Source: a virus
DNA length: 23,924 bases
Direction: 5' to 3' (one strand)
IMG/VR virus record: IMGVR_UViG_3300011013_000097
Coordinates: 1 to 23,924 of that record
Positions within the stretch are counted from its first letter, which is position 1, and each line of letters opens with the position of its first letter. The notes below the pieces were generated by a model. It saw only the letters and a program-made list of their open reading frames with translations. It was not told the origin of the DNA and made no database searches. The translations under genes and the position numbers were made by a program. Positions 23,044 through 23,924 of the stretch are shown here, piece after piece.

Positions 23044-23924
23044 GTCTATCGCCTATTGCCACCACTGCTCTATCAACAAGATTACGAAGTTGACGTTCTC
23101 TGTCTGCTCGGTCTGTGAACTTCTGCAGGCGATCATCGAATCTTCTTACCCAATCCAGTGTCGCTTCGTATGTGAACTCTTGCCAGATCAAACTGGTAGC
23201 GAACCCAAAGAGCGCTTTGCTGCGATCTTCGTGTTCGTGTTGTTCCCACAGTTCTTTAGCTAACCCCAGAAACTCCCCATCCAGCCGAAAACCCCGATCA
23301 ACATACTTCAGTTTCTTCGGCTCAGTCGCGGCATGGAGGGGAAGTAACTTTCGCATTATCGCTGGAGGCGTTCTGTTTTCTAAGGCTTCTTTCGTGAACT
23401 TTTGCCACGAATAGCCTTCAACTTCTTGCCTGCCAGGAGTGCGACCCCCAGGGTAGGGAAGCCTTAAGCAATTCCCTATGGAATCTTTAGCTAAAGATTC
23501 TTGTTTGGGGTACACCTCACGAGTGGGGACATCCACGATCCTGCAAGCACCTATAAGAGCTTGGCGAACCAAGCTGGCTGCCATTGGTGCTTCAAGATAG
23601 ACCCAAACGTGGTACCCCTTGGAGCGAGAGGGCTCTTTCCAAGAGGTAATACCCATTTTCGTGAGGAGTTTTTGTAAGTTGTTTGAATGAACGTCTGATA
23701 TTTCTCCTTCGTCTAAGTCAACTGCTCCCCAGTTGACCATCCAAACACCGTTCTTTTGCCAGAGAGGGTACACACCAATGTTGGCGTCGCCTTCTAAGTG
23801 CTTCTTTACTAACTCTTCGTATTCCTCGCCATACGCCTCAACATAGTCCCCCTGTCGGGTGAGAGGCTTTACTCCTTTCGCTACGTTAGCGATGAAGCCG
23901 CCTTTGTGAAGCTCAGCGAACTCT
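23036..23924 (-). CDS. AEP-superfamily primase (partial at right edge)
   Basis: Primase or primase-polymerase domain that would make primers for phage replication. The frame stays open to the right edge, so the N terminus is missing. A GTG at 23773 is an internal possibility, but codons above it continue the same protein (GDANIGVYPLWQKNG). The core motifs are visible: motif I, WGAVDLDEG with Asp codons at 23717-23719 and 23711-23713; motif II, SRSKGYHVWVY with His near 23610; and later GNCLRLPYPGG, typical of this family after the catalytic core. A charged helical C-terminal region follows (SKALFGFATSLIWQEFTYEA). No helicase or zinc domain is visible in this part. It heads the overlapping operon with RusA, the nuclease-like protein and the HTH protein. 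Confidence 0.82.
   Translation of the reverse strand, partial: EFAELHKGGFIANVAKGVKPLTRQGDYVEAYGEEYEELVKKHLEGDANIGVYPLWQKNGVWMVNWGAVDLDEGEISDVHSNNLQKLLTKMGITSWKEPSRSKGYHVWVYLEAPMAASLVRQALIGACRIVDVPTREVYPKQESLAKDSIGNCLRLPYPGGRTPGRQEVEGYSWQKFTKEALENRTPPAIMRKLLPLHAATEPKKLKYVDRGFRLDGEFLGLAKELWEQHEHEDRSKALFGFATSLIWQEFTYEATLDWVRRFDDRLQKFTDRADRERQLRNLVDRAVVAIGDRRA

Overview
The window reads as a continuous piece of a tailed, double-stranded DNA bacteriophage, most like a short-tailed (podovirus-type) lytic phage. The evidence is the ordered late block of terminase, portal, scaffold, coat, tubular tail proteins A and B, fibres, internal virion proteins and lysis genes. No integrase, repressor, tRNA, insertion sequence or CRISPR array is visible. 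Genes are packed with almost no gaps, mostly 0-60 bases or with overlapping stop and start codons. Several genes start with GTG. The host is not stated by the sequence. A PGRP-type amidase with a C-terminal peptidoglycan-binding domain and an r1t-like small holin lean towards a Gram-positive host, perhaps an actinobacterium, but this is inference.

Region 1-4564 (+) is the packaging and head module: the 3' end of terminase large subunit, two small unknown genes, portal, scaffold and major coat protein. A strong GC-rich hairpin follows the coat gene. Region 4565-7122 holds a small zinc-knuckle-like protein and the two tail-tube/nozzle proteins. Region 7122-11820 is a tail-fibre cassette: an S74 self-cleaving fibre, a collagen-like protein, two tandem proteins sharing an Mtd-N-like domain, and three aromatic/Ser/Thr/Asn-rich beta-type proteins. 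The first six of these seven genes are joined by overlapping or abutting stop and start codons. Region 11830-12260 has two small genes, one of them a 51-residue Cys-rich protein. Region 12275-20349 encodes three large proteins of internal-virion type, ending with one of 1868 residues. Region 20351-21829 is the lysis end: amidase, a small unknown, a holin candidate and an acidic unknown.

Region 21826-23924 is on the minus strand and converges on the late block with the stop codons overlapping. It reads, in its own direction, AEP-type primase (cut by the right edge), RusA-like resolvase, PD-(D/E)XK-like protein and a small sigma-region-4-like HTH protein, all overlapping by 4-8 bases. This is the 3' end of a replication/early operon. 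The likely division of labour is that the minus-strand genes copy and resolve DNA and perhaps adjust transcription, while the plus-strand genes package DNA, build the virion and lyse the host.

I did not find an obvious new defence or mobile system. The most unusual parts are the coupled tail-fibre cassette with domain shuffling, the very large putative ejection protein, and the resolvase and nuclease-like proteins with altered catalytic positions.
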